Below, piece after piece: positions 40,771-41,832 of a stretch of DNA of 41,832 bases. The position numbers were made by a program, and so were the translations under genes. The notes under the pieces are model-generated. The model searched no databases. It was not told where the DNA came from and was given only the letters and a program-made list of their open reading frames with translations. Position 1 is the first letter of the stretch; the number at the start of each line of letters is the position of its first letter. This DNA is from Candidatus Alangreenwoodia gallinarii (GTDB lineage: Bacteria; Bacillota; Clostridia; Peptostreptococcales; Anaerovoracaceae): positions 1-41,832 of the forward strand of contig CAJFPD010000002.1 of NCBI GenBank assembly GCA_904398315.1, in the 5' to 3' direction.

Positions 40771-41832
40771 CTACTCCGCGCCGCCTTCCGGATCCGGAAG
40801 AATGACGGAAATATCATCGGTATATCCGCCGGACGTCTCATACAGCTGCTTCAGGAAATTTCCTTCACGGTCAAACTGCGTCCGGAGAGCGATATTCACT
40901 TCATCGACCGCGTCGGCATCCCACTCGTTTCCGGCATCCTTCCGGGACAATTCCATGCGGAGAAAATAGTCCGCGCTGAAGACACCGTCCTCTGTCTCTG
41001 TTACCGTGATCCCTTCCAGACCGGTCTCTGAAACATCATAATACGCTTCATACCCGTCGATCACCGGGCGGACGGCCTCATACAGATCATCCTCGTCACA
41101 TCCGATCTCTGCAAGCGTGATCGTTTTTTCAGAGTCCCCGTTCTGCGGAAGAATCTCAAATCCGATGTGATAAAGATCCTCACGCATTTCCCGATAGATC
41201 CGGGTCTGCTCTTCATCTTCCATGTCATACTGAACATCACTTGGAAAATACATGAGATAGATATACTCACCGCTCTCACCCAGAACTCTGTATTCCACAT
41301 TTATCCAGTCGTTTTTCTCTGCTTCTTCCCACTGTTCTTTGGTACTTTTGAATATGTCACACAGAATTCCGCCCCATTCCGCCTTAACGACCACGCCGGA
41401 GGAATTATTCGGGTTCGCTTCCACGATGTATCTGTTTTCCCAGGTATCCGGAAATTCTATTCGAAATCCCAGATCCCGGTTCTCATACGCCACGGAACCG
41501 GACGGTCTGACCGGCTCAAAAGGCTCCGCTGGTACGATGTTTTCACAGAAACGCGTCAGAATCGCGGCGGCCTGCGCCCGGGTCGAACTTTCTTCAGGTG
41601 CCAGCATATTGTTTCCCATGCCGGAAATCAGACTGTTTCCCACAGCCCATCTCATAGGATTCGCCGCATAAGGACTGACATCGCTGTCATCGGAAAATCC
41701 CGCGAGATTTCCAGACGCGGCGATATCATAACCTTTCAGCTGCGCATAGCGGTACAGGACAGACGCCATCTGTTCCCGGGTAATCGGATCGTCCGGTCCG
41801 AACGCACCGCTGCCGTAGCCGTTTACGATGTC
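40771..41832 (-). CDS. SLH-domain surface protein, 5' part outside the window
   Basis: The frame runs without a stop to the right edge, giving 353 residues of the C-terminal part. The first visible residues, DIVNGYGSGAFGPDDPITRE, are the end of one SLH domain, and another follows (FSDDSDVSPYAANPMRWAVG ... STRAQAAAILTRF), so at least two or three SLH domains stand before residue 120. Residues from about 130 on form a domain (YENRDLGFRIEFPDTWENRY ...) with the same Y-x-I-x-x-P-x-x-W look as the lipoprotein at 4.0 kb. A second unknown segment follows, ending YTDDISVILPDPEGGAE. It is probably another wall-bound protein. The SLH sequences are similar to those of the cohesin-bearing anchor, fitting use of the same wall polymer. 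Confidence 0.85.
   Translation of the reverse strand, partial: DIVNGYGSGAFGPDDPITREQMASVLYRYAQLKGYDIAASGNLAGFSDDSDVSPYAANPMRWAVGNSLISGMGNNMLAPEESSTRAQAAAILTRFCENIVPAEPFEPVRPSGSVAYENRDLGFRIEFPDTWENRYIVEANPNNSSGVVVKAEWGGILCDIFKSTKEQWEEAEKNDWINVEYRVLGESGEYIYLMYFPSDVQYDMEDEEQTRIYREMREDLYHIGFEILPQNGDSEKTITLAEIGCDEDDLYEAVRPVIDGYEAYYDVSETGLEGITVTETEDGVFSADYFLRMELSRKDAGNEWDADAVDEVNIALRTQFDREGNFLKQLYETSGGYTDDISVILPDPEGGAE

Overview
The window looks like chromosomal DNA of an anaerobic, fermentative Gram-positive bacterium of the class Clostridia. The evidence is the [FeFe]-hydrogenase maturation genes, a Bce-type peptide-resistance module, an SLH-anchored surface, strong AGGAGG-type ribosome binding sites and a GC content somewhat above half by eye. 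I would guess a lineage near the Eubacteriales, but no marker gene fixes the family. I saw no tRNA, rRNA, CRISPR array or complete insertion sequence.

Layout. Positions 1-3.7 kb are a worn, accessory-looking stretch. It holds a long inverted-repeat element, a 34-residue holin-like membrane peptide, a damaged XRE regulator, a large XRE/pRiA4b-ORF3 fusion and the 3' end of an alcohol dehydrogenase. A lipoprotein gene follows (4.0-4.75 kb). From 5.0 to 10.0 kb, on the minus strand, lies a complete Bce-type module: response regulator, histidine kinase, ABC ATPase and FtsX-like permease, with a recognisable BceR operator between kinase and ATPase genes. From 10.0 to 14.5 kb, also minus, are a small multidrug-export family protein, a MurJ/SpoVB-like flippase, a metallo-beta-lactamase-fold hydrolase and an M18 aminopeptidase.

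At 14.7-18.3 kb (plus) a promoter, a long structured leader with an internal hairpin, and the genes for a TM1266-type regulator, HydG and HydF make an H-cluster assembly operon; hydE is not in the window. At 18.3-21.1 kb (minus) is a molybdate ABC importer in the order modB-modC-modA. Then come a CLC antiporter (plus), a cytoplasmic leucine-rich-repeat protein (minus), asparagine synthetase (plus) and an unusual acyl-CoA dehydrogenase (minus).

The most striking region is 28.0-38.3 kb. A 382-base intergenic region with repeated and palindromic motifs separates a minus-strand secreted subtilisin-like protease from a plus-strand operon of two secreted leucine-rich-repeat (BspA-like) proteins and a cell-surface protein. 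The protease and both LRR proteins end in the same cassette: a cohesin-like beta-sandwich followed by a two-repeat type I dockerin. The last gene of the operon encodes a signal peptide, one cohesin-like domain, a Gly/Ser linker, a repeat domain and three SLH domains, which is the layout of a single-cohesin anchoring scaffoldin. Together they look like a small self-contained cohesin-dockerin surface complex carrying a protease and LRR adhesin-like proteins rather than cellulases. The window ends with a MerR regulator and MATE transporter pair sharing a 19-bp-spacer promoter, and a second SLH protein that runs off the edge.
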